From positions 1,261,571,424 through 1,261,635,423 of the forward strand of contig OY728147.1 in the NCBI GenBank assembly GCA_963277665.1: DNA of 64,000 nucleotides, given 5' to 3'. The stretch is from Viscum album (taxonomy: Eukaryota > Streptophyta > Magnoliopsida > Santalales > Viscaceae). Below are positions 1 through 11,420 of the stretch, piece by piece. The notes below the pieces were generated by a model. It was not told the DNA's origin, did not search any database, and saw nothing but the letters and a program-made list of their open reading frames with translations. Numbering within the stretch: position 1 is the first letter of the stretch; every line of letters begins with the position of its first letter. The translations under genes were made by a program, and so were the position numbers.

Positions 1-2092
1 CTATTTCATGTGAATTCCATTCATATTTAGTAATTTAGGAGAAGATATTTATATATTAATTCATAACCAAAGTGAGAAAGAATTAAGATTCTAGTATAGT
101 TTTAAACTAACCTTAAAAATATAACATTGAAAGTTATAATTTACAGGGAACCTAAAATCTAGAGGTGAATATTCATAATTCACATGGTAGAGATATAAAG
201 AAACGATATATGCATGGGAACATATCTGAATCAAGGAAATAAGTGATAATATATTATTAAAAAGAGAATAGGGGGGGAAAGTGTATTGGTTTTTGGGAAA
301 GTTTTATGTTTTGGATTTCAAATTTTTAGTTGTATCTTTATTATTAAATTTATGTATCCCAACACATATAAGGCTATATCTATTTTTATAATTATGGTGG
401 TGGGGAGTTAAAACTTTTTTCTAATGATTTATTGTTAATATCAATAATAAATTCCTCAAATGTTGTTTGATATTGGTTTATAGTATTAAGATATTAAATT
501 AAATATGATTGTGTTTGGTTTATAATTAATTAATTGTACTCTAATTAGGGTGATAAATATATTTTCTCCCATAAATTAATATAACCCAAATATAATATAA
601 TATGAATGGGTTTTTTGGTGAATTATCTACAATTGATGATATGAGTGTGTATCTCAATGGATCTTTTTTAACTGCTCGGTCATTCCTTCATATGATTAGG
701 AGTTTCTTAAGTAATATAGGTGAACCTATTTTCAGTACCACACTCATAGAAAAGAGGATAAATTATTTTTGATAACTTTTGATTTAACCATCACACTCAC
801 TAACATACCTTCGTTTGATAGAGGTGATTATGGAATTTATCATTGATAAAATTACATCATAAAGGTTAATAAGTTTAAAACCAAGACAATAATGAAATTG
901 GAAATTCAATACCTAAACTCGTAACCCATTTCATCACTTAATCAAGAAATATATTATTTTCTTTCAAATATTCTTAATTTTTCAGGTAAAATTAAATTAA
1001 CCCCCCCCCCCTCATTTCACTAATTGTAAAAAATGAATTTTCATCTTTCTTTGGTGATTAATTTTGGTCCCCCTATAAAATAGTTTAACCATTTGTAATT
1101 AATATATTTTTTATTATCCCATAATATTTGTATCACCTTGTCTTGGTGATGACCTAGTTTAAGTACTATTAAAATGTTTGTGTTTATTGAAAGACAAAAA
1201 TACCCTTATCTTCCTTCTTTTTACATATAGTTGGGAGTTGAAACTCACCTAAAGGGGAAATGGATGAGATGGGAATGGATTTAATGAAATAAAGTGTTAG
1301 GGATTATCTTTCATGCTTGATTCTCCCTCTTTATCCATTGGTGTGACTTCAACTTATAATTGGGGCTTCAGGGGTCTTTATATAGGTAATGGGGGTTGGG
1401 TTCTCAAGTTACTTCTTGTAAACACTTGAGGAACCCATATCCTTTATATTTCGCACATGATGTGGGTCTGAAAATTATAGAGAATATGGAATGGTGTGGC
1501 TAATTAATGCACATGAGCACTATATGAAGTTGGCCATGATGAGATGGTCATGAGGAAATGGTTGTATGGGTTAATTCTTATCCATTTATATTTAATCTTC
1601 CGAAATAATGAATGGAACTCCTCATTTACTAAAATTTAAGTGCCAAAAATTTTCAAAGATTTTTAATTGATAATATAAAAACATGTTCCACATTATCTAT
1701 AGTTCAATTCCTTTCATTTTCATAGTTCATTATCTACCTCTCATCATATAACCAACTTGAGTGAAGTTAATCTCAAGTTCAAAGTGACACAACTAATTAA
1801 CACTAAAAAGATTATTTTTGAGGTTTCAAAAAAGATTTCCTCTATTTTGGATATCACTGTACCACTAAAATTCATTATTTGTGTTCCTTTTATTAAAAAT
1901 GTTTTATAATTATCAAAATTCAATTTTACATTCACATTTTATTTAATAATATTTAATAGATTGATGATTTTAGACATATGATAATAGCATCCAATTCCCA
2001 AAATATATGAGTATTTAATTTTGATGTCCTTCAATTATACATAAAATAGATGAGTTCTATAATTATTTCATATTTTCATTTCCTCCTCTAAG
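1..2092. other. AT-rich intergenic DNA, no gene
   Basis: No open frame here resembles a known protein; the longest (63 codons, minus strand, 1744-1935) has the low-complexity, Ile/Leu/Lys/Phe-rich look of random AT-rich DNA. Notable only for a run of eleven C at 1001-1011 and a run of seven G near 270. It is the left flank of retrotransposon E1 and may be an older, unrecognisable repeat. Confidence 0.6.
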
Positions 2093-2097
2093 TATAA
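2093..2097. repeat. Target-site duplication of E1, left copy (TATAA)
   Basis: Five bases directly before the TGTAACATCC start of the E1 5' LTR. The matching five bases after the 3' LTR (23043-23047) are CATAA, a 4 of 5 match, as expected for an old insertion with one later substitution. Confidence 0.6.
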
Positions 2098-4153
2098 TGT
2101 AACATCCCATTACCTTTTTGATAGGTATATTTTAAAAAAATTCATTGTTTTCCTTTTTCGTTGACTAGGTAGGGCTGAGAAAAAATTGGGAGGAATCCTA
2201 TAGTGGTGAAGTTAGAGATTTATTGGATTCTGAAAATAAAACCTTGTTTTTATAAAGTATATTAGGGATTTACATACGGTGGGATATGGTTACATGACAT
2301 TTAAATTCTAAAAAAATAATAAATCGGATTTTATCAAAAGGAGATAGTTTGATTTTAGGATTTTTTTTTCAATTATATGGTGTGTAATTATGTTACATGT
2401 CATGTAAAGTGTTGATGGTTCTTTTTAAATAGGATACATAGGTAAATATTATATTCCTCCGCTCTAGATTTCATTTCTCTCCACCCAAGATCCATTCCCA
2501 AGTAATTTTGGGCCCCTCAAACTCTTCTAGTCATTTAAATCAGTGATTGGTCATTGTTATGGTTTTGGTGTGACTCATTAGGATAAATTTCTCCCTATCT
2601 TTTCATCTCATTAAATTTCTTTCCTTGGATTTTGATAGATCATCTTTGTATTGATGGATCTAAACTATGTTTTGTCGAATATTTTTTCTAGGTTTAGTTC
2701 CAAATTTTTTTTGTTTTTATTCTTTTTGGTGGGTTCCATTGCTAGACTTCTCTTTCTATTTGAAAGGTGGGTGATTATGTTGTGATGGAAAAATTTTATT
2801 AACCCCGAATTGATTGATTTAAATTAAATTTTTTTACTTAAATTAATTTACTTTAACTTCATTCAAATGGTTTATTAAAAACTCAATTCCATTCAATTAG
2901 GGGATTTGAATGTGGAATTGTATTTTGGAATGAAATTGGATAAATCCTCCAACTCCATCAAATTGAGGTGTGTTTGAGAAATTGAAAGAAAAATTATGGA
3001 ATTTAAATTATTGAATTTAAATTATGAAATTGAATTGTTGAAAGTGATTTCAAAGTTTTATTTGATAAAATTTATAGAAATTTTTTTTGACAAAAACTCA
3101 TAGGTTTTATCTTGGAAAAAGGCATGATTTGATTAAAAACCTATTTAGGTTTTTAAATGTAAAATTGGAACTTTTGGAATAGGTTAATAGTATGAATTTT
3201 ATTTTTAAATAGTTTTAAAATAAATTTCCCATCATTGATTGTACTAGAGAACATTCAATCCTTGGTAGTTAGTGAGTTATTTGGATAGAACTTTTTTGAG
3301 TAATTACATCTGAAATAAAACCTAGTGCAGTAGGTCGTATCCTTAATGGGATGGTGAAAAGTCATCTTTATCCAATTTCATAGGGATGTGTGTATACACA
3401 TATGGTCATGGTCACTTTTGAGTGTGCAAGGATCCCATAGCCTGGAACTATTGTACCTTTTGGAAGATGACCATGTTTATCAATTTTCTATATATGAGAT
3501 ATAAATTTGTGCCAATATTTGTAAACTATTTTACATTCCTAGTTAATTTTTATAAAATGGTTAATATAAATTGTTTATGAATTCATTTGTTTAAATTATT
3601 TCCATCATTTGAAATGTAAATCATGAATTGTTTTAATTATTCTCTGAGCTTCTATACCTGTTTATTTAAACTTGAAATATTTAATTGGTTACTTAAATGT
3701 TAGAATCTTATTATGGAATCCTTAGGAAGACCTTACTGTGATTTTATCTCACACATTTCCTATTCCTTTATATGTTTATAAATTATCTTCTTATAGGTAT
3801 AATCAATGGTAAGGAAACACTTTGTGGTAGTATATTTTGATCGACGGGGCTTCGAGAGTTAATTATGTTGGGACTTGGGTTGTTATCTTCTTTTATTAGT
3901 AATTTTTTTGTAATAATTTTGGTTTTCATACCTGATTTACTTATGGTATACTTCTCCATTAGTATTTTCTCTTATATTCATACTGACTTGTTTATCTACT
4001 TTCATAATGTTTGTGGCAAAAAAAATTACACATTCATATTGTGTGACACCAAGTGTTAGTCTATAACCCATTAGGGATCAGTAACACACTTAGGTCCATG
4101 TTCGGACTAACTCAGTTATCAGGTTACCAGGGTACCCATACCGTTTCGTGACA
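2098..4153 (+). repeat. 5' LTR of E1
   Basis: Aligns end to end with 20988-23042. Shared blocks include the opening TGTAACATCCC, the stretch around 2165-2195 (AGGGCTGAGAAA), a block with ATCCCATAGCCTGGAACTAT near 3430, and the terminal region with GGTACC and TGACA. Plant LTRs normally run TG...CA, and both copies do. An unrelated open frame of 64 codons at 3865-4059 lies inside and is not supported as a gene. Confidence 0.85.
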
Positions 4154-4156
4154 AAT

Positions 4157-4168
4157 TTTTATCAAAGC
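4157..4168 (+). promoter_or_regulatory. Primer-binding site of E1 (degraded, tRNA-iMet type)
   Basis: Three bases after the LTR end. The bases ttttatcaaagc match the plant initiator-Met primer site TGGTATCAGAGC at 9 of 12 positions. Minus-strand DNA synthesis would start here in a live element. Its place directly behind the TGACA end fixes the LTR boundary. Confidence 0.6.
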
Positions 4169-4319
4169 TTTAGGTTGAGATTCTTTCTTTGATGCTAGTA
4201 TGCAGTTTTGTTTTCTTGTGGGTACATAATAGGTGGTTGTGATTGAGTGCCCATACATCTCTCACTAAAATGAACATTATGTCACCATGGGTGGTTAGAT
4301 AAGGAAATATTGAGGATTA
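4169..4319 (+). other. E1 untranslated leader, part before the E2 insertion
   Basis: About 150 bp between the primer site and the E2 insertion; it continues after 16318. No coding signal is visible. Confidence 0.6.
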
Positions 4320-4324
4320 GTTCA
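4320..4324. repeat. Target-site duplication of E2, left copy (GTTCA)
   Basis: GTTCA directly before the LTR start TATAATGACCC; an identical GTTCA follows the other LTR at 16313-16317. A perfect 5 bp duplication is the normal mark of a gypsy integrase insertion. Confidence 0.95.
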
Positions 4325-5358
4325 TATAATGACCCATAATTTACATACATTGTTAATACTTCAAAATTGAAGCACACTTCTTACAACATATGACAAAACC
4401 ACAAAGGACCGTATAGGTATAGTGTCTTTAGAAACTGGAAACATAAACAACTGGTTCATAAATCTTCTACAGTGTATCCCATTTATTTCATCATATCTAG
4501 GGTCCCTTTTAGCATATTCTACTTAATATCCATCTTCCTGACCTGGGGAAAAGAAAACATAAAAGGGTGAGTTCAAATGCTCAGCAAGGGCAAATAAAGG
4601 AAATAAAAATCATATCATATCTTTTTGAAAATCATAACCTGCAAAAGAGATCATAATATCTTAACATGGAATAAATCATAGAAGTGAAAATGATATCCCC
4701 ATAATCATAACATGAAACTTGAAACTTTGTGGCATGCACACATAATCATGGAACATCATTTCTTGTTAGTCATGACTCATTGACAAGACTATCTTAGTGG
4801 ACAGAGTCCCTTTCGGAACCGAGTCACCCTCGTTCCAGTCCTGTTTCACTGAACTGGTATAACCTACCGTTCCAGCAATGTCTATCTCATGAGATATAAA
4901 ATCTTTACCCAATGCATTGAAGGAAGATATAGGTCCCACCCATCTTATAATGAATCCTTTCTTATGTGTTCCACATAATCATAAATCATACATCATCTCA
5001 TAACACATGTAACAAAAATGGGATTCTTGAAACATCATGACATCATAAAACAAATAATATAAGGTAAATGACTTCATGAAAATAATTCCCTCAAAACATA
5101 ATCAAATCAATGTAATAATAGAGATAAAAACAGAACCCTATATTATCTTAGATGGAAAATAATTTTGATAAAACACTTGAACTCCATTCTTGAGGAAAAT
5201 ATCCTTTCTTATTCAAAAATACTTTTCTTTTCTTAACATGTCATACAATAAACTAAAAGAAGTTGATTAAAAATAAACTTGAAAACTTGTAAAGGAAGCT
5301 TCTTGGAAATAATGTTTTTAAAAATCCATTCATGCCATATAAGTTAAAAAAAACATTC

Positions 5359-5413
5359 TTCGTACCTTTGTCGGAAAAGTCAAAAAGTACCTCGTACGAA
5401 AAAACGACAAAAG
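5359..5413 (-). other. Crossed inverted repeats in the E2 LTR (pseudoknot-capable)
   Basis: Four words in order: TTCGTAC (5359-5365), CTTTGTCG (5366-5373), GTACGAA (5394-5400), CGACAAAAG (5405-5413). The first pairs with the third and the second with the fourth, so the two stems would cross as in an H-type pseudoknot. The same arrangement is kept in the other LTR near 13727-13780. It lies downstream of the minus-strand TATA box, so it would be in the leader RNA. Any function is inference. Confidence 0.45.
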
Positions 5414-5933
5414 ATTCCTTTCATATTCTTTACTAAAAAATCACCGAAGGGTAAAATTGGATTTAAACTATTGTAAGTGGATGGAAACAATATTACATAT
5501 TGAGGTAACATGGATGTGGATGATAAAATACACCCCAGTAAATACCAAAGTATAAACAATCTCGGATAAAAATGAGATTGTGATATTTCCCCTTACCTTA
5601 GGTCTGATTTGCTTTGTACATGTCCGAATCTCCTGTATAATGGTTTAAATAATGTTATTGACCTATTCCAGAATCATACATATTGATATGATATCATATA
5701 TGGTCATATTCTTAGCTTCTTGTTAGTAATATTTCATTGTTACTTGTTACTCGGGTCCTTATTGCCTTTTGTTCTTATGCGTGTTTTGCCGAATAAATTC
5801 TTATTCTTCTTTTAAGGTTATAGATACCTTATATCCATAATGGTATTAGTGTAACATATATCATATTTATTCATTCAATTCATTTATATAATTACTATGT
5901 AGTGATGATCATGTAGAACGAGTCGCATCACAT

Positions 5934-6148
5934 CGTGGAGACGGTATTCCGTACGTACGCACGAGTGATGATATCGTTCCTATGATCGTGGAACTGTATT
6001 GGAGTATATATATATTATTTAAGTATCAATATTACTTTATAATAATCATAAATAGTTACTCATTACACCATTATACCCATACTTTTAAAGTGATGGTGGA
6101 AAATAGATTACACCACGGCGTGGAGACGGTATTCCGTACGTACACATG
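5934..6148 (-). repeat. Duplicated palindromic block in E2 LTR
   Basis: A 30 bp word with the core GGTATTCCGTACGTACG occurs at 5934-5963 and again at 6119-6148, 185 bp apart. The other LTR has it at 14299-14328 and 14484-14513. Each copy sits between imperfect inverted arms (ATCACATCGTG against CACGAGTGATGAT around the first). A looser third version, GGTATTGCGTACGACGC, lies near 7810 close to the LTR end. The position, 340-560 bp upstream of the TATA box in the minus direction or just inside the transcript, was not resolved functionally. Confidence 0.6.
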
Positions 6149-6489
6149 CGCGGTGATTTTATTTTTCCATAGGATGGATAGAAGGTGAATTAGGTTTGTT
6201 TCATATTTATAATAACATATCAGTATGTAAGTAATACTGATGTTATTACTTTATCATGAAACAACTAAATAAGAAGAAGTTGAAGAAGAGAGAAATTGAA
6301 AAGATCGGTAATGGATATTACCTCTTCTTTGGAACGCCTCTTTGAATCCTCCACTTAGGGAACTAAGATTGGTCTTTGAAGAAGACCAGACCTCTAGTAT
6401 TATTCTAGAGAAGTGGAGAGGAGAAAATTTCAGTGGTTGGCCGAGCTTGAGGGCTCAAATTGGTGTGAGGAGGAGGTGGGGAGGTGCCC

Positions 6490-6496
6490 TTTTATA
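6490..6496 (-). promoter_or_regulatory. TATA box of E2 3' LTR
   Basis: Minus strand reads CCCTTATAAAAGGGCACC, a canonical plant TATA box. It is flanked by the inverted arms GGTGCCC and GGGGCACC. Transcription would run toward lower coordinates from roughly 6460. The same box is at 14857-14863 in the 5' LTR. Confidence 0.6.
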
Positions 6497-7946
6497 AGGG
6501 AGGAGAGGGGCACCTTAGGAATATCTCAAAATATTATTTTATATTAAAGTCAAAATCGGTTTATAATGGTTCCAAAGGGTCTTATTTCGAAGATAAAGTG
6601 GGTATGGGTCCAAATACTATCAACCAATAGGATTTAGACAAGTTTAGGGTATTATTTTAACCTTATCAATTAGATTTAACTCTAAGTTAAATAATTTAAC
6701 TTTTACCGTGTCTTTTTGTTTTCTTTCACTATATGGTTAATACACTTACTATAACATGTCAAATGAACCCCAAATTGTTTATTATTAATATATATATATC
6801 CTTATCTAAGTCATTTGGTCGAACCTTAGATTTTTAGGAATAAAATAACAATTATTAATATAATATTTTATTTAAAAACTATTTTGTGTCAATTTTGACA
6901 CTATTTGATATATGATTTTTGTGAAAGTCATAACAGAATTATATGTTCGAACCAAGTTGATTAAATCAACACTAATATATCATAGTAACCTATAAAATTA
7001 TTTTAATTCATAAAAAGTCTCAAATTACATTTATTTTGGTGTTTATAACATCAATTATGTCAATATTTCATTAATAAGATAATTACTGTATCATCATTGT
7101 GTCATAAATAAATTAAATTATTTAATGTCTAAAAATTACAAATAAAATACCATTATGTAGTAAATATTTTTATCTTTCTAATGAATATTTATAGTCGAAT
7201 TTATCTTATGTATAACCCCATATTAAAAATTATTTACTTATTAAACTTTGATTTTAACTATTTTAACCCTTCTTTAAATAAATTAATAATAAATGTCCTA
7301 ATCTAACCCAAGTGGGCCTAAATGGTCATATTTTATTCCTAAGTTTGTTTTTGGTCGAATTAAACTTATCCAATATAATTAGGACATGTGTTAAGGTAAT
7401 AGTAATATCATTTTTACCCTTAGTTACCCTATTTACTATTAACCGCGGTAAAAAAGTAAAAAGTTACTATTCACCAAAAATTTATTTTTATCTCATTGAA
7501 CCACATTTTACTTACGAATATCAACCGTGTCTGTCGGATTTTCGAAATTCCATTCACAGAAGCGGTAAAATTAATTTTTATGCAAAAATTCAGTTTTTAA
7601 CCTACCACTTAGTGGTTTCACTATTCATCAAAAATTGAAAGTTTTCAGAAAAATACCAAAATTTCACCCTAGGCTAATTTCGGTATTCCGAATCCAAAAA
7701 TGAAGTCCATTTTGAAAAATAAAATTTATAAAATTTCAAAAAGTGGTTATTACTATTCATAACGGCTAGTTTTAATAATATTTTAATAGCATATCGTTGT
7801 TTAGTGAAACTCGGTATTGCGTACGACGCAAGCTATCGAGGAAGGTCGTGATTGCGTGTAAAGTAAGCCAAGAAAGTGTGTAGTGAAAGATTCCTTTGAT
7901 GATATATAAAAACAAAATATTACTCATAAAAATCTCGGGTGTTACA

Positions 7947-7960
7947 TTCTACCCCCCTTA
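7947..7960 (-). promoter_or_regulatory. Polypurine tract of E2
   Basis: Minus strand TAAGGGGGGTAGAA abuts the TGTAACA start of the 3' LTR. This is the primer for plus-strand DNA synthesis. Its direct contact with the LTR confirms the boundary at 7946/7947. Confidence 0.85.
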
Positions 7961-7985
7961 AAAAGAATTTCGCCCTCGAAATTCG

Positions 7986-9230
7986 TCACTTTGTAACAAA
8001 CAGATGAGGATACTTCTCCCTCATCATATCCTCAAGCTCCCATGTAGCTTCTTCAAGTTGGTGGTTCCTCCATAAAACTTTCACCAAGAGAGTGGTCTTG
8101 TTTCGTTGGACTTTTTCGCTACGATCCAGAATCTCTATCGGATGTTCTTCATAAGAAAGATCTTGCTCCAGCGGTACAACTTCTGAGCTGAGTACATGTG
8201 AAGGATCTGGTATGTACTTTCTCAGGAGAGATACATGGAACACATCGTGAACTTGAGAGAGATTCAGTGGAAGCGCCAATCGGTAAGCTACCTTCCCAAC
8301 ACGATCCAGTATTTCGAAAGGACCGATATATCTAGGGTTCAACTTCCCCTTCTTTCCAAATCTCATAACCCTCTTCCAGGGAGATATTCGTAAGAACACT
8401 TTATCACCCACTTCAAACTCTAGGTCTTTTCTTCGGTTGTCGGCATAACTTTTCTGTCGACTCTGAGCTTCTCTTATGTGATGTTGAATAGATCTGACCT
8501 TTTCTTCCATTTCATCAACGAGATCAGGTCCTAATAGCTTTCTTTCCCCAACTTCATCCCAGCAAGTTGGAGTCCTGCATTTCTTTCCATAGAGAGCTTC
8601 ATAAGGAGCCATCTGAATACTAGAGTGAAAGATATTATTATAAGAAAATTCCACCAAAGGTAGGTGTTGATCCCAACCTCCTTTGAAATCCATAGAGCAA
8701 GCTCTCAACATATCTTCTAGGGTTTGAATTGTTCTCTCAGACTGATCGTCTGTCTGGGGATGATAAGCAGTGCTGAAACTCAACTCTGTATCCAGAGTAT
8801 GCTGAAGACTTCGCCAGAACTTCGAGGTAAATCTCGGATCCCGATCAGATATAATAGAAATTGGTACTCCATGCAATCTTGCCACTTCTTTTACATATAT
8901 CCTGGAAAGATGATCTAGAGAGAAATCCTCTCTAATAGCAATGAAGTGTGCAGACTTTGTAAGACGGTCAACTATGAACCAAATAGCATTATTGCCTTTG
9001 GATGTTTTAGGAAGTCCTGTGACAAAGTCCATAGTGATGTTTTCCCATTTCCATTCGGGTATGGGTAATGGTTGTAACATCCCCTTAGACTTCTGTCTCT
9101 CAGCTTTAACTTGTTGACAAACCAAGCATCGAGAGACATATTCAGCAACATCTCTTTTCATGCCATCCCACCAGAAGTACTCTTTCAGGTCCCTATACAT
9201 CTTCGTTCTTCCAGGATGAATAGAGAATGA
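7986..9230 (-). pseudogene. E2 pol: integrase core and chromodomain
   Basis: The C-terminal part of gag-pol, open from the stop at 9231-9233 to the natural end at 7986 (404 codons from the Met at 9200). At the start is the zinc-binding HHCC region (SIHPG before the Met, then CLVC near residue 25-28). The catalytic triad is present: Asp58 in ITMDF, Asp119 in ISDRD and Glu155 in QSER, with exactly 35 residues between the last two. A GPY/F-like stretch (RYIGPFEIL) follows near residue 290. The C-terminal chromodomain covers about residues 345-400 (YEEHPIEILDR ... VKVLWRNH ... EATWE). Integrase joins the element's DNA to the chromosome; in this group the chromodomain is thought to steer it to heterochromatin. 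Only an upstream stop separates this part from the rest of pol. Confidence 0.92.
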
Positions 9231-9788
9231 TTAACTATGAGCCTCATCCAGCATCTCCTTCTTTAATTTGGGGATGGGAGGAACACAAACCCGATTCCTG
9301 AACTTTATTATCCCATCACAATCAAGGTTGAATTCAGGAACATTTCTCACCTTCTTTTGTAACTCGACATCTTTTTTCTGTGCCTCTTTAATCTTCACAT
9401 GTATAGATGGTTGAACATTCATTTGAGAAAGAAAAGATTTTTCCCCTTCCATTATAATTCCAAGATCCATCCTTTGTAAATCCATAAATATTGGGTCTTT
9501 TGTGATCCTCATCATGGATAAACTAGCATGGTCTTGTCGACTTAATGCATCTGCCACCTTGTTTGCTTTCCTAGGGTGGTAATGGATTGAGCAGTCGTAA
9601 TCCTTAATCAGCTCCAACCATCTTCTTTGACACATATTCAACTCCTTTTGTGTGAAAATATACTTTAAACTTTTATGATCAGTATAAATATCACACCTTT
9701 CACTATAAAGGTAATGCCTCCAAATCTTTAATGCAAAGATTACCGCAGCCAACTCCAAATCATGTGTTGGGTAATTTTGCTCATGGAT
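9231..9788 (-). pseudogene. E2 pol: second half of RNase H and integrase linker
   Basis: In frame with the preceding and following parts, and bounded by a TAA at 9789-9791 and a TAA at 9231-9233. It begins HDLELAAV, the second acidic residue of the RNase H site, followed by the YTDHKSL motif and VADALSR, which carry the other catalytic acids. The remaining 100 codons form the linker leading to the integrase zinc finger, ending LDEAHS directly before the stop. In E4 the equivalent of the stop codon is a serine. RNase H would remove the RNA strand during reverse transcription. Confidence 0.88.
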
Positions 9789-9797
9789 TTACAACTG

Positions 9798-11420
9798 TCA
9801 TGAGGCATAAGCTATCACCATATCATTTTGCATAAGAACACACCCCAATCCCTTCTTGGATGCATCACTGTAGATCACAAATCTTTCTCCACTACAAGGC
9901 AGTGTGAGCACAGGTGCACTGGATAACCTTCTTTTCAACTCCTTTAAATTCTCTTCACATTCCTCTGTCCAGAAAAACTTAACTCCTTTCCGAGTCAACT
10001 TGGTGAGTGGATTAGATAATCGTGAAAAATATTTTACAAAACTTCGATAATATCCATCCAAACCAAGAAAACTTCGGATCTCAGTTACTGTTGTAGGTCT
10101 TGACCATCTTTCGATAACCTCTGTTTTTGCTGGATCCACAGATATCCCCTCTTTTGAGATTATGTGACCCAAAAATGCAACTTTTTGAAGCCAAAATTCA
10201 CACGTGGTAAATTTGTCATAAAGCTTCTCCTTTCTCAGGGTCTTCAATATAATTCTCAAGTGATCTTCATGCTCTTCCTTTCTCTTTGAATAGACAAGAA
10301 TATCGTCTATAAAGACTACCACAAATTGATCAAGATAGTCTCTAAAGACTCTATTCATTAGATCCATGAAGATAGCAGGGGCATTAGTAAGACCAAATGG
10401 AATCACTATAAATTCATAGTGTCCATACCTTGTACGGAAATTCGTCTTTGGTATATCCTCCCTTTTGACCCTTAATTGATGATACCCTGAACGAAGATCA
10501 ATCTTGGAAAAGTATTGAGCTCCGCGTAGTTGGTCAAATAAGTCATCAATGCGTGGGAGAGGATATTTGTTCTTGATAGTGATCTTGTTAAGTTCTCGAT
10601 AATCAATGCAGAGTCTCATTGATCCATCTTTCTTCTTAACAAATAGAACAGGTGCTCCCCAAGGTGACGCACTAGGGCATATGAATCCCTTATCAAGATT
10701 CTCTTGGAGTTGCTTCTTCAATTCCTGCAACTCAATTGGGGCCATTCTATAAGGTGTCTTTGAAATTAGAAAAGCACCCGGTACGAGTTCTATTGAAAAC
10801 TCAACTTCACGATTTGGTGGAAGACTTGGTAATTCCTCCGGAAAGACATCATCAAACTCCCGTACAATGGGCATATTCTTAATCGTGAGTTTCTCACCAA
10901 CCATTTGAGATAAATAACCTTCATTTAGTGGAATCAATACCCATAAGATGGAAGAAATTTCCACTGGAAGGTTATGTTCATCCTTGCATTGATAGACGAT
11001 CATAAATTGATCTGGAATATGAAATGTGACTTCCCTTCTTTGGCAATTGATATGAGCTCCATGTAGAGAAAGCCAATCCATGCCAAGAATCACATAAAAT
11101 TCCACTAAAGGAAGGATCACAAGATTTGCAGGAAGCACTTTCCCACAAACTTCGATCGGAGAAGAATTATAAACTTTTGATGCGACTGTTGTGCCATTAG
11201 GTGTTGTCACAGCTAACTCAACATCTAGTTGTTGAGGTATTACGGTGATACCCTTAGAAAAGTTTTCAGAAATAAAAGAGTGGGTGGATCCAGAATCAAA
11301 TAAAACATTTTCTACTTTAGAGTGGATGGTAAGTGTACCTTTCACCACTTCGTTATCGTACTCCACATCGCTGATAGAAATTGCATGTGACTTTCCTTTG
11401 TCTTTAGCCTTAAGATTTGG
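9798..11420 (-). pseudogene. E2 pol: protease, reverse transcriptase, start of RNase H
   Basis: Continuous open frame in the same frame as gag, separated from it by one TAA (11421-11423); ends at TGA (9798-9800). Counting from the GTG at 11366, the aspartic protease motif [11 protein letters not shown] is at residues 23-33 and a second protease-like segment, ILGMDWL, near 93-99. RT runs from about residue 190 to 410: [18 protein letters not shown], then [11 protein letters not shown] with catalytic Asp290, then [12 protein letters not shown] with the Asp354-Asp355 pair. RNase H opens with YSDAS (Asp501). The TGA at the end replaces an Arg CGA that E4 still has, an expected outcome of methyl-CpG decay. 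Confidence 0.93.

Larger units (their letters stand above)
4325..7946 (-). repeat. 3' LTR of E2 (minus orientation)
   Basis: On the minus strand it starts TGTAACACCC (7946) and ends GGGTCATTATA (4325). It aligns along its whole length with 12691-16312, and both are 3622 bp. It holds a TATA box (6490-6496), a duplicated palindromic block (5934-5963 and 6119-6148), and a set of crossed inverted repeats (5359-5413). Short plus-strand open frames at 5982-6188 and 7312-7638 lie antisense in it and show no protein-like features. Confidence 0.95.

Noticed and set aside
1001..1011. Run of eleven C as a quadruplex or i-motif element
   Set aside because: A single homopolymer run; could also be an assembly artefact.
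5982..6188. 68-codon frame present in both E2 LTRs
   Set aside because: Shared only because the young LTRs are nearly identical; no protein-like features, antisense to transcription.
7312..7638. 108-codon plus-strand frame in the E2 LTR
   Set aside because: Antisense to the LTR, broken in the other LTR copy (15677-15865), hydrophobic AT-driven composition.
8716..8720. Treating the Glu of TLEDM as the integrase catalytic residue
   Set aside because: Counting from the second Asp puts exactly 35 residues before the Glu of QSER, so that is the catalytic one.
8724..8918. Plus-strand open frame inside the E2 integrase
   Set aside because: Antisense shadow of a well-supported integrase on the minus strand.
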